Positions 16,114-23,820 of a stretch of DNA of 64,000 nucleotides are shown here, one piece after another. The translations under genes and the position numbers were made by a program. The stretch is from Thauera sp. 2A1 (lineage in GTDB: Bacteria; Pseudomonadota; Gammaproteobacteria; Burkholderiales; Rhodocyclaceae): assembly GCF_009469595.2 (NCBI RefSeq), contig NZ_SSXV01000028.1:1-64000 (forward strand). Reading direction: 5' to 3'. Numbering within the stretch: position 1 is the stretch's first letter; each line of letters starts with the position of its first letter. A model generated the notes under the pieces. That model made no database searches, was not told the origin of the DNA, and was given only the letters and a program-made list of their open reading frames with translations.

Positions 16114-16986
16114 TCAGTGCCGGTGTCCGGCGTGGCCGTGATCATCGCCATGGCCATGGGCATGGCGATGACGGTGCAGCGGCACGACATCGGCGCGCGC
16201 CGGAGGGTGACCGTCCGGTTCGTCCGCGCTGGCCCGTTCCTCGCGGTGGCACTCCGGCGCATGGTCGTCGAAGGCTTCGGACAGCCGCCGCGCGCGTGCC
16301 AGCAAGGTGTCGGTGAGCACCTGCGGCGTGGGACCGAAGGCCACCGGTTCGCGCGCCAGCAGCAGGCAGGTGGGGAAGTGGCGCCGCACCTGGTCGAAAT
16401 CGTGCACCACCGTCAGGATGGTGCGGCCTTCCGCATGCCAGCCCAGGATCAGGCGGATGAGGTCCTCCACCGTGCGGCTGTCGATGGCGGCGAACGGCTC
16501 GTCGAGCAGGATCAGCGGAGCATCCTGCAGGATGAGGCGGGCAAAGCGCGCACGCTGCAACTGCCCGCCCGACAGCGAGCCGATCGGCCGCGATTCGAAG
16601 CCTTCCATGCCCACCGCTGCCAGCGCCTCGCGCACCCGCTGGCGCTGGCGGCGGTTGAGCCCGCCGAAGGCGCCCAGCTCGCGCCACAGGCCCATTGCCA
16701 CGACATCGAACACCGACACCGGGAAGCTCGGGTCGATCTCGCTGCGTTGCGGCATGTAGGCCAGCCCGCCGCGCGGCAGCGCCGCCAGCTCGATGTGCCC
16801 GCCGATCGGGCGCAGTTCGCCGGCCACGCCCTTGAGCAGGGTCGACTTGCCGGCGCCGTTGGGACCGATCACCGCCACCAGCGCGCCGGCGGCGATCTCG
16901 CCGCTCAAGTGGTGCACCGCTGGGTGGCGCTCGTAGCCCAGGGTGAGGTTGTCGAAACGGATGATGGGAGGCGGCGCGGTATGCAT
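16114..16986 (-). CDS. znuC: Zinc ABC transporter ATPase ZnuC with histidine-rich tail
   Basis: A 290-residue ATP-binding subunit: Walker A GPNGAGKST (about 42-50), signature LSGGQLQRARFARL, Walker B LILLDEPFAAID, and a switch His in VVHDFDQV. The last 20 residues are almost all His, Gly, Asp and Arg (RHAHGHGDDHGHAGHRH), an extension that the usual ZnuC lacks and that could sense or buffer zinc in the cytosol. GGAGG five nt before ATG 16986 supports the start. It follows the small membrane ORF of the zur operon by 87 nt. It powers uptake with ZnuB. Confidence 0.9.
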   Translation of the reverse strand: MHTAPPPIIRFDNLTLGYERHPAVHHLSGEIAAGALVAVIGPNGAGKSTLLKGVAGELRPIGGHIELAALPRGGLAYMPQRSEIDPSFPVSVFDVVAMGLWRELGAFGGLNRRQRQRVREALAAVGMEGFESRPIGSLSGGQLQRARFARLILQDAPLILLDEPFAAIDSRTVEDLIRLILGWHAEGRTILTVVHDFDQVRRHFPTCLLLAREPVAFGPTPQVLTDTLLARARRLSEAFDDHAPECHREERASADEPDGHPPARADVVPLHRHRHAHGHGDDHGHAGHRH

Positions 16987-17073
16987 CAGGCCTCCACCTG
17001 GTGCGTGCGCAGGCAGGGGGCTGCGGCAGCGTCCGCTTGCGGGAGGGAAGGCAGTCGGGAGGCGGGCTTCATG

Positions 17074-17193
17074 TCAGTGCAGGGCCCACCAGATGGCGAC
17101 CCACAATAGCACCGCAGCGAGCGCTGCGAGGGCGAGTCGCCTGCCCAGGCTGGCGGTGAGCAGGCTGAAGGAGGGGGCAGGGTGCCGGCTCAT
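17074..17193 (-). CDS. Small membrane protein translationally coupled to zur
   Basis: A 39-codon ORF whose ATG overlaps the zur stop (ATGA, 17193-17190). The product has a basic N-terminal half (MSRHPAPSFSLLTASLGRR) followed by one transmembrane helix (LALAALAAVLLWVAIWWAL) and ends in His. The ATGA overlap, operon position and clean hydrophobic helix argue for a real gene rather than chance. Function unknown; a small modulator of the ZnuBC transporter is one idea, but the sequence gives only topology. Homologues at the same position in related genomes would settle it. Confidence 0.5.
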   Translation of the reverse strand: MSRHPAPSFSLLTASLGRRLALAALAAVLLWVAIWWALH

Positions 17194-17687
17194 CGGGGGC
17201 GAACCTCTTCGTCGCCACGGCCGCAGGTGGCGCACTGGCCGTGCAGCACCAGTTCGGCCCGCTCCACCTGGAAGCCGTTCGGCAGCGCGGTCGCAGGTGC
17301 CGGTTCCAGCCCCTCGAGGCAGACGACCTGGCCGCAGCGGTCGCAATGGAAATGGGCGTGGCGATGCGCGGCATCGCGCACGCCTTCGAAGCGCCAGGCG
17401 CGCTCGCCGCCCGCGATGCGCCGCGCCAGGCCTTGCTCGACCAGCCAGTCGAGCGCGCGATAGAGCGTCACGCGGTCGTGGGCGACGCCGGCGCTGGCAA
17501 GCGCGTCGCCGATCTCGTCGTGCGACAGCGGATGCGAGCCGTGCTGCAGCATTTCCAGCACCGCCAGGCGTGTGCGGGTGACGCGGCCACCGCGCGCGGC
17601 GATGCGTTCGCGGGCGCTGACGTGGCGCAGGACGTCATCGTCCGCCGACCGGGCGGACGCCCGGTATGGGGGTTGCGGGCTGGCCAA
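17190..17687 (-). CDS. zur: Fur-family zinc uptake regulator Zur
   Basis: A 165-residue Fur-family repressor: N-terminal winged helix (RVTRTRLAVLEMLQHG...HDEIGDAL...VTLYRALDWLVEQGL) and C-terminal dimerisation domain with HRHAHFHCDRCGQVVCLEG and a second CATCG pair forming the structural zinc site. The start appears to be TTG at 17687: GGAGAG lies five nt upstream and no in-frame ATG fits. The imperfect palindrome at 17709-17723 just upstream would place the operator over the promoter, giving zinc-dependent autorepression of the zur-znuCBA operon. Assignment as Zur rather than Fur rests on the linked znu genes. The DNA-binding domain is complete. Confidence 0.88.
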   Translation of the reverse strand: MASPQPPYRASARSADDDVLRHVSARERIAARGGRVTRTRLAVLEMLQHGSHPLSHDEIGDALASAGVAHDRVTLYRALDWLVEQGLARRIAGGERAWRFEGVRDAAHRHAHFHCDRCGQVVCLEGLEPAPATALPNGFQVERAELVLHGQCATCGRGDEEVRPR

Positions 17688-17708
17688 GCGGCTCTCCAGA
17701 GGTCTTCT

Positions 17709-17723
17709 TGCAACATTGTAGCA
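17709..17723 (-). promoter_or_regulatory. Zur-box-like palindrome
   Basis: TGCAACATTGTAGCA is palindromic at 12 of 15 positions; the centre and one symmetric pair (4/12) are the mismatches. It lies 22 nt upstream of the TTG start of zur, before the Shine-Dalgarno, so a bound repressor would block initiation of the zur-znu operon. Confidence 0.6.
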
Positions 17724-17799
17724 TTAGGCCTGGGCCGCCCCGGGTGGCGTGGTGTGAAGCGTGCAACGTGACCGGAGCGTGGCGCGCGGGGCGGTGTGA

Positions 17800-18585
17800 T
17801 CAGCGCCCGCGGAACACCGGCTTGCGCTTCGCGAGGAATGCCGCCAGACCCTCGCGGTAGTCGTCCGTTGCCAGGAAGTCGAAGGCGGCACGCTTTTCCT
17901 GCGCGGTGAGTGGCGTGCCATCCATCAGCCGGTGCACCCACTGCTTGTGCCAGCGCGCCACCAGCGGCGCGCCGGCGCAGATGCGTGCGGCGCAGGCGGC
18001 CACTTCGTCGAACACCTTCTCGTCGTCCACCACGCGTGTCAGGAGCCCCTTTTGGAGCGCCTCGCGCGCGCCCAGGATGCGGCCCTCGAGCAGGATCTCC
18101 AGTACTACCGCCGGTCCCACCAGGGCGAGCAGGCCGGCCATCTCGCCAGGGTACATCGAGAAGCCGAGGCGGTTGATCGGCGCGCCGAAGCGCGCGGATT
18201 CGCCGGCGATGCGGATGTCGCAGCAGCCGGCGATCTCCAGCCCGCCGCCGATGCAGGCGCCGCGGATGGCGGCGATCGTCGGCACCGGGCAGGCGCGGAT
18301 GGCCTCGAGCGCATCGGCGACGAGCTCATCGTGGTAGTGCAGTGCATCGTCGACGGTGGCGCGCACGGTGAGAAATTCCTCGATGTCGCCGCCTGCGGCA
18401 AAGGCTTCTTCGCCTGCGCCGCGCAGGATCACGCAGCGCACGTCGTCGTCGGCGGCGGCGATGCGGGCCATGGCGGCGCGCAGCTCGCGCCACATCTGCG
18501 CGTTGATCGCATTGAGCTTGGCCGGGTTGTCGAGGGTGACGGTGGCGACGCCGTCGGTGATGGTGAGTTCGATCTTCGTGTCCAT
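17800..18585 (-). CDS. Enoyl-CoA hydratase/isomerase family protein (crotonase fold)
   Basis: A 261-residue crotonase. ATG 18585 (MDTKIELTITDGVATVTLD) follows AACAAGG; the longer frame to 18657 is rejected. Family features: oxyanion-hole segments FAAGGDIEEF and AAIRGACIGGGLEIAGCCDIRIA, then SARFGAPINRLGFSMYPGEMAG. The glutamate that classical hydratases carry in the 'PEINLG' position is not evident (PINRLG here), so a simple hydratase is not assured and isomerase or hydrolase activity is possible. It lies alone, divergent from the DUF485-actP pair. A role in short-chain or aromatic acyl-CoA degradation is plausible from context. The product is cytosolic. Confidence 0.8.
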   Translation of the reverse strand: MDTKIELTITDGVATVTLDNPAKLNAINAQMWRELRAAMARIAAADDDVRCVILRGAGEEAFAAGGDIEEFLTVRATVDDALHYHDELVADALEAIRACPVPTIAAIRGACIGGGLEIAGCCDIRIAGESARFGAPINRLGFSMYPGEMAGLLALVGPAVVLEILLEGRILGAREALQKGLLTRVVDDEKVFDEVAACAARICAGAPLVARWHKQWVHRLMDGTPLTAQEKRAAFDFLATDDYREGLAAFLAKRKPVFRGR

Positions 18586-18669
18586 GCCTTGTTCGGTTCT
18601 CGGGAGGTATGACGCCTGACGGGTCCAGGAAGTTGAAAAATTCTTCCAATACAACAAGGATTTAATTTT

Positions 18670-18711
18670 CCATACGCACTAGTATGGAGTCTTATGGATG
18701 ATATATCATCC
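18670..18711. promoter_or_regulatory. Two inverted repeats in the crotonase/actP divergent region
   Basis: CCATAC (18670-18675) and GTATGG (18682-18687) form one inverted repeat with a 6-nt spacer. Directly after it, GGATGATATATCATCC (18696-18711) is a perfect 16-bp palindrome. They lie about 94-135 bp upstream of the DUF485 gene, where operators are expected. The binding proteins are unknown. Confidence 0.5.
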
Positions 18712-18804
18712 GCCCGTCGACACGCTGCGACAGACAGCCGTGCGGCGGGACGAGGGTGAGGCGACAGAGGGGTTCTTTGTTGTGTTCTTGAGGAGAGAGA
18801 AGAA

Positions 18805-19125
18805 ATGTCCAGTTCGATGTATGCGCACATCAGGCGCAATCCGCGTTTCGGGGAACTGGTGGCGAAGCGGACCCGCTTCGCCACGCTGCTCGCGATCACC
18901 GTGCTGGTGATTTTCTACGGCTTCGTGCTGCTCGTCGCCTTCGCGCCCGAGCTGATCGGTCGCCGGCTGTTCGAAGGCAGCAACCTGACCTTTGGCGTGC
19001 TCGCCGGGCTGCTCCAGTTCGTGTTTTTCTGGCTGCTCACGCTGGTCTATGTGCGTCGCGCCAATGGCGAGTTCGACGACATCAACAAGGAAATCGTGCA
19101 CGCCGCCTGGAAGGAGGAAAAATGA
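18805..19125 (+). CDS. DUF485 family inner-membrane protein (ActP partner)
   Basis: A 106-residue protein with two transmembrane helices (about 24-50 and 62-85), starting MSSSMYAHIRRNPRFGELVAKR, the DUF485/YjcH pattern. AGGAGAG precedes ATG 18805. DUF485 genes are almost always directly upstream of an SSS-family acetate/pyruvate symporter, as here, and the stop overlaps the next start (ATGA at 19122-19125), so the two are translationally coupled. It is probably an accessory or stability subunit of the transporter; no enzymatic motif is present. Expression may be controlled by the palindromes upstream. Confidence 0.88.
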   Translation: MSSSMYAHIRRNPRFGELVAKRTRFATLLAITVLVIFYGFVLLVAFAPELIGRRLFEGSNLTFGVLAGLLQFVFFWLLTLVYVRRANGEFDDINKEIVHAAWKEEK

Positions 19126-20804
19126 TGCGCACCAGATTGCTTTCCCGCTGCGCTGCCGGCATCGCCGGACTGTCGGTCTCGGCCTCGCTGTTCGCCGCCG
19201 GCCCCGCCATGGAGGCTGCGCAGAAGCAGCCCCTCAATCTTCACGCCATCGGCATGTTCTTCGTCTTCGTGCTGATGACGCTGGGCATCACCTACTGGGC
19301 GGCCAGCCGCACCAAGTCGACCGCCGACTTCTACACCGCCGGCGGCGGCATCACCGGCTTCCAGAACGGCCTGGCGATAGCCGGTGACTACATGTCCGCG
19401 GCCACGCTGCTCGGTCTCACCGCGATGATGTACGCGCAGGGCGTCGACGCCTACATCTACATGCTGTCCTTCTTTGTGGGCTGGCCGGTCATCCTGTTCC
19501 TGATGGCCGAACGCCTGCGCAACCTGGGCAAGTTCACCTTCGCCGACATCACCGCCTACCGTCTCGACCAGGGCAAGGTGCGCACGATGGCTGCGGTGAG
19601 CTCGCTGACGGTGGTGTGCTTCTACCTCGTCGCGCAGATGGTCGGCGCCGGCCAGTTGATCAAGCTGCTGTTCGGCCTCGACTACAACGTCGCGCTCGTC
19701 GTCGTCGGCGCGCTGATGATGATCTACGTCACTTTCGGCGGCATGGTCGCCACCACCTGGGTGCAGATCATCAAGGCCTGCATGTTGCTGCTCGGCGGCA
19801 CCGCGGTGGGCCTGCTCGCGTTCAGCCAGTTCGGTTTCTCGTTCGACGAGCTCACCAATCGTGCGATGGATGTGCACAAGCTCGGCCAGAAGCTTCTGAA
19901 CCCCGGCAGCCTGCTCGCCGATCCGGTCACCGCGATCTCGCTCGGCCTCGGCCTGATGTTCGGCACCGCCGGCCTGCCGCACATCCTGATGCGCTTCTTC
20001 ACCGTGACCGACGCCAAGGAAGCGCGCAAGTCGGTGCTCTACGCCTCGGGCATCGTCGCCTACTTCTTCAACGTCATCGCCATCATGGGCCTGTGCGCGA
20101 TCCTCATCGTCGGCCAGAACCCGCAGTTCTTCGAGGGCGGCGTGCTGGGCGGCAAGATCATCGGCGGCGGCAACATGGTCGCCATGCACCTGGCGCAAGC
20201 CGTGGGCGGCAACCTGCTGCTGGGCTTCCTGTCGGCGGTCGCCTTCGCGACCATCCTCGCGGTGGTGGCGGGCCTGGCGCTGGCCGGCGCGTCGGCGATC
20301 TCGCACGACATCTATGCCCGCGTGATCATGAAGGGCAAGGCCAACGAAGCCACCGAGCTCAGGGTGTCGAAGTTCGCCACCATCGGCCTGGGCATCGTCG
20401 CGGTGCTGCTCGGCATGGCCTTCGAGAAGATGAACATCGCGTTCATGGTTGCGCTGGCCTTCGGCGTGGCCGCCTCGGCCAACTTCCCGGTGCTGATCCT
20501 GTCGATGTACTGGAAAGGCCTCACCACGCGCGGTGCGCTGGTGGGCGGCTACCTTGGCCTGTTCAGCGCGGTGACCTTCGTCGTGCTGTCGAAGTCGGTG
20601 TGGGTCGATGTGCTCGGCAATGCCTCGGCGATCTTCCCCTACACCCAGCCGGCGCTGTTCTCGATGCCGATCGCCTTCTTTGCCACCTGGCTGTTCTCGG
20701 TAACCGACAGCAGCAAATCGGCGGCCGACGAGCGCGAGGCCTTCGAAGACCAGTACGTGCGCGCGCAGACCGGCGTCGGCGCCGCCACCGCTTCGTCGCA
20801 CTGA
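19122..20804 (+). CDS. actP: Sodium:solute symporter, acetate permease ActP type
   Basis: A 560-residue SSS-family transporter with about 13-14 transmembrane segments and an N-terminal signal-like helix (LSRCAAGIAGLSVSASLFAAGP), as in ActP. Conserved stretches include YWAASRTKSTADFYTAGGGITGFQNGLAIAGDYMSAATLLG near the N-terminus and GLMFGTAGLPHILMRFFTV in the middle, the SSS acetate-permease signature. It imports acetate or related short-chain carboxylates with a cation. GGAGG before ATG 19122 also serves coupling to DUF485. A strong terminator follows. Genome context (mutase, carboxylase and fumarase genes nearby) suits growth on short-chain acids. Exact substrate (acetate, propionate, pyruvate) is not visible from sequence. 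Confidence 0.9.
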   Translation: MMRTRLLSRCAAGIAGLSVSASLFAAGPAMEAAQKQPLNLHAIGMFFVFVLMTLGITYWAASRTKSTADFYTAGGGITGFQNGLAIAGDYMSAATLLGLTAMMYAQGVDAYIYMLSFFVGWPVILFLMAERLRNLGKFTFADITAYRLDQGKVRTMAAVSSLTVVCFYLVAQMVGAGQLIKLLFGLDYNVALVVVGALMMIYVTFGGMVATTWVQIIKACMLLLGGTAVGLLAFSQFGFSFDELTNRAMDVHKLGQKLLNPGSLLADPVTAISLGLGLMFGTAGLPHILMRFFTVTDAKEARKSVLYASGIVAYFFNVIAIMGLCAILIVGQNPQFFEGGVLGGKIIGGGNMVAMHLAQAVGGNLLLGFLSAVAFATILAVVAGLALAGASAISHDIYARVIMKGKANEATELRVSKFATIGLGIVAVLLGMAFEKMNIAFMVALAFGVAASANFPVLILSMYWKGLTTRGALVGGYLGLFSAVTFVVLSKSVWVDVLGNASAIFPYTQPALFSMPIAFFATWLFSVTDSSKSAADEREAFEDQYVRAQTGVGAATASSH

Positions 20805-20849
20805 TAACGGCATGCGGGGCGCCGTCCGGCGCTCCGCAGCGTCCTGTCC

Positions 20850-20891
20850 CAACCCCCACCGGCGTCGCGCCGTCGTGGGGGGTTTCTTTTT
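20850..20891 (+). terminator. Intrinsic terminator of DUF485-actP
   Basis: GC-rich hairpin: left arm aacccccac (20850-20858), right arm gtggggggtt (20874-20883), inner pairing ggcg/cgcc, followed by tttcttttt to 20891. It lies 46 nt after the actP stop and insulates fumC. Confidence 0.85.
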
Positions 20892-20953
20892 GCGGGAATC
20901 AGTTGCCGCGGTTCCGCGTCCAACAGCCATCATGTCCTCGCCGGGAGGCCGCC

Positions 20954-22357
20954 ATGAAAGCCATCAGCCGCATCGAACACGATTCCATGGGCGACATCGA
21001 GGTGGCGGCCGACCGCTACTGGGGGGCGCAGACGCAGCGCTCGCTGCAGCATTTCCCGACCGGCGGCGCGCGCTTTCGCTGGGGGCGGTCGATGATCCGC
21101 GCGCTTGGCCTGCTGAAGAAGGCGGCCGCCCGCGCCAATGCCGAACTGGGCGAACTGAACCCGGACCTCGCGGCGCTGATCATGCGTGCTGCCGACGAGG
21201 TCATCGACGGCAGGCTGGACGAGCATTTTCCGCTGGTCGTCTTCCAGACCGGCTCGGGCACGCAGTCCAACATGAATGCCAACGAGGTCATCGCCAATCG
21301 CGCCAACGAACTGGCCGGGGCGACGCGCGGCAGCAAGGCGCCGGTGCATCCCAACGACCACGTCAATCGCGGCCAGTCGTCCAACGATACTTTCCCGACC
21401 GCGATGCATGTGGCCATCCTCGGGGAACTCGAGTCGCGTCTGTTTCCCGCGGTGGGCCGGCTGCGCGACACGCTGGGGGACAAGGCGAGTGCCTTTGCCG
21501 ACGTGGTGAAGACCGGGCGCACCCACCTGCAGGATGCCACCCCGATCACGCTGGAGCAGGAGATCGGCGCCTGGGTGGCGCAGATCGACTTCGGCCTGGA
21601 TGCGGTGCGCGCAGCGCTGCCCGGGCTCCAGGACCTCGCGATCGGTGGCACCGCGGTGGGCACCGGCCTCAACGCGCATCCGCGCTTCGGTGCCCGTACC
21701 GCGGAGATCCTCGGCCTGCTCACCGGACTGCCGCTGCGCAGCGCGCCCGACAAGTTTTTCGCCCTGGCCGCGCACGACGCGCTGGTGCAGGTTTCGGCCG
21801 CGCTGCGCACGCTGTCCGGCGGACTCATGAAGATGGCCAACGACGTGCGCTGGCTCGCCAGCGGTCCGCGCTGCGGCATCGGCGAGCTGCGTATCCCCGA
21901 GAACGAGCCGGGTTCGTCGATCATGCCGGGGAAGGTCAATCCGACCCAGTGCGAGGCGCTGACGATGGTCTGCGCGCAGGTGTTCGGCAACGACGCCACG
22001 GTGGCTTTTGCCGGCAGCCAGGGCAACTTCCAGCTCAACGTCTACAAGCCGGTGATGGCGCACAACGTGCTGGAGAGCGTGGATCTGCTGGCCGATGCCT
22101 GCGCTGCTTTCGACGCGCATTGTGCGCGTGGCATCGAGCCCGATCGCGAACGGATCGGCGAGCATCTCGCGCGCAACCTCATGCTGGTCACCGCGCTCAA
22201 TCGCCACATCGGCTACGACGCTGCCGCGCGGATTGCAAAGAGGGCGCAGCGCGACGGGCTGAGCCTGCGCGATGCGGCGCTGGCGAGCGGCCTGGTGGAT
22301 GCGGAGCAGTATGCGGCATGGGTGGATCCGGCGCGCATGACGCGGCCGGAACCCTAG
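20954..22357 (+). CDS. fumC: Class II fumarate hydratase
   Basis: A 467-residue class II (oxygen-stable, iron-free) fumarase. It starts MKAISRIEHDSMGDIEVAADRYWGAQTQRS, includes the B-site region HPNDHVNRGQSSNDTFPTAMH, and carries the aspartase/fumarase signature GSSIMPGKVNPTQCEA with the mobile-loop catalytic serine. It converts fumarate to L-malate in the TCA cycle. GGGAGG before ATG 20954 fixes the start; a 913-codon frame that reads through from within actP is a frame coincidence. Succinyl-CoA from the methylmalonyl pathway downstream enters the cycle two steps before this enzyme. It is apparently monocistronic, after a strong terminator. Confidence 0.96.
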   Translation: MKAISRIEHDSMGDIEVAADRYWGAQTQRSLQHFPTGGARFRWGRSMIRALGLLKKAAARANAELGELNPDLAALIMRAADEVIDGRLDEHFPLVVFQTGSGTQSNMNANEVIANRANELAGATRGSKAPVHPNDHVNRGQSSNDTFPTAMHVAILGELESRLFPAVGRLRDTLGDKASAFADVVKTGRTHLQDATPITLEQEIGAWVAQIDFGLDAVRAALPGLQDLAIGGTAVGTGLNAHPRFGARTAEILGLLTGLPLRSAPDKFFALAAHDALVQVSAALRTLSGGLMKMANDVRWLASGPRCGIGELRIPENEPGSSIMPGKVNPTQCEALTMVCAQVFGNDATVAFAGSQGNFQLNVYKPVMAHNVLESVDLLADACAAFDAHCARGIEPDRERIGEHLARNLMLVTALNRHIGYDAAARIAKRAQRDGLSLRDAALASGLVDAEQYAAWVDPARMTRPEP

Positions 22358-22437
22358 TCGGCCCGCCTTGCCGTGTGGGTGGCGACCGCCGCCGCTCGAA
22401 GGCGAGCGCAAATGGCGCGGTGATAGACTGGAGCACG

Positions 22438-22468
22438 GGCAGCAGCGGCGAAGGATGCCGCTGCTGCC
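22438..22468 (+). promoter_or_regulatory. 12-bp hairpin in the paeA leader
   Basis: GGCAGCAGCGGC (22438-22449) pairs perfectly with GCCGCTGCTGCC (22457-22468) around gaaggat. No T-tract follows, so it is unlikely to terminate fumC. It ends 19 nt before the GTG start of the next gene, close to its Shine-Dalgarno (GAGGA), so it may influence translation or mRNA stability. Confidence 0.4.
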
Positions 22469-22487
22469 GCGTCTGCGAGGATTCCCC

Positions 22488-23783
22488 GTGCTCCTGAATC
22501 AGTTGTTCATCATCGGCCTGCTGATCGCAGTCAGCGCCTTCTTCTCCATGGCCGAGATCTCGCTTGCCGCCGCGCGCAAGATCAAGTTGCGCGTGCTCGC
22601 CGATGACGGCAACGAGCGCGCCGCGCGCGTGCTCGCGTTGCAGGAGAGCCCCGGCCATTTCTTCACCGTGGTGCAGATCGCCCTCAACGCGATCGCCATC
22701 CTCGGCGGCATCGTCGGCGAGCAGGCGCTGTCGCCCCACGTCGCCGAGCTGCTGCGGCCGCTGTACGACGGCCCGCGACTCGACACGATCGCCTTCCTCA
22801 TCGCCTTCGCCTTCGTCACCTCGCTGTTCGTGCTGTTCGCCGACGTCACCCCCAAGCGCGTCGCGATGGTGCGTCCCGAGCTGGTGGCGATGGCGGTGGT
22901 GCGGCCGATCCAGCTCTGCATGTGGCTGTTCGCGCCGCTGGTGTGGGTCTTCAATGGCCTGGCCGACCGCCTGTTCCGCCTGCTGAAGCTGCCCAGTGCG
23001 CGCGCGGAGGACATCACCGCCGACGACATCGTCGCCATGGCCGACGCCGGTGCCCAGGCGGGCGGCCTGCTGCGCCAGGAGCAGCACCTGATCGCCAATG
23101 TGTTCGAGCTCGACGCGCGCATCGTGCCGTCGGCGATGACGGCGCGCGACAGCATCGTCTTCCTGACGCTGGGCGAATCCGAGGAGAGCATCCGCAACAA
23201 GATCGCCACCAGCCCGCATGGCAAGTTTCCGGTGTGCAAGGACGCCATCGACAACGTGATCGGCTATGTGGACTGGAAGGACATCCTGCCGCGCATCCTC
23301 GACGGCCAGCCGTTGTCGCTGCGCACCACGCCCATCGTGCGCAACCTGCTGGTGCTGCCGGATTCGCTGACCCTGTTCGAGGCGCTGGAGCGCTTCCGCG
23401 ACGCGAAGGAGGACTTCGCCCTGGTGGTCAACGAGTACGCGCTGGTGGTCGGGCTGCTGACCCTGCAGGATGTCATGAGCACGGTGATGGGCGAACTCGT
23501 CAGCCCGCAGCAGGAGGACATGATCGTGCGTCGCGACGATCGCTCATGGCTGATCGACGGCGCCACGCCGATCGAGGACGTGATGGCGGCGCTCGACATC
23601 GGCAGCTTCGAGGGCTTCGAGAATTACGAGACCATTGCCGGCTTCCTGATGTACACGCTGCGCAAGGTGCCGCGCCGCACCGACTCGGTGAGCTATGGCG
23701 GCTATACCTTCGAGGTGGTCGATATCGACAACTACCGCATCGACCAGGTGCTGGTCACGCGCAACGAGATGGAGCAGTCCTGA
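22488..23783 (+). CDS. paeA: PaeA/YtfL-type CNNM-CBS inner-membrane protein
   Basis: A 431-residue protein that follows E. coli PaeA (YtfL) along its length: DUF21/CNNM membrane domain with about four helices (LNQLFIIGLLIAVSAFFSMAE...), FFTVVQIALNAIAILGGIVG, VLFADVTPKR; a CBS pair in the middle (SAMTARDSIVF..., FALVVNEYALVVGLLTLQDV); and the C-terminal CorC/HlyC domain (WLIDGATPIEDVM, YETIAGFLMYTLRKVPRRTDSV). E. coli PaeA is reported to export cadaverine and putrescine. GTG 22488 behind GAGGA is preferred; the longer ATG frame from 22368 adds a basic non-homologous stretch. It is convergent with the GntR gene. CBS domains suggest nucleotide sensing. Confidence 0.88.
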   Translation: MLLNQLFIIGLLIAVSAFFSMAEISLAAARKIKLRVLADDGNERAARVLALQESPGHFFTVVQIALNAIAILGGIVGEQALSPHVAELLRPLYDGPRLDTIAFLIAFAFVTSLFVLFADVTPKRVAMVRPELVAMAVVRPIQLCMWLFAPLVWVFNGLADRLFRLLKLPSARAEDITADDIVAMADAGAQAGGLLRQEQHLIANVFELDARIVPSAMTARDSIVFLTLGESEESIRNKIATSPHGKFPVCKDAIDNVIGYVDWKDILPRILDGQPLSLRTTPIVRNLLVLPDSLTLFEALERFRDAKEDFALVVNEYALVVGLLTLQDVMSTVMGELVSPQQEDMIVRRDDRSWLIDGATPIEDVMAALDIGSFEGFENYETIAGFLMYTLRKVPRRTDSVSYGGYTFEVVDIDNYRIDQVLVTRNEMEQS

Positions 23784-23820
23784 GGCGACGGCATGCGCGC
23801 ACCCGGGACCCGTGACGGTT

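Noticed and set aside
19616..22357. A 913-codon ORF joining actP DNA to fumC
   Set aside because: Its first part is an out-of-frame reading of actP. Only the part from ATG 20954 is fumarase, and a strong terminator separates the genes.
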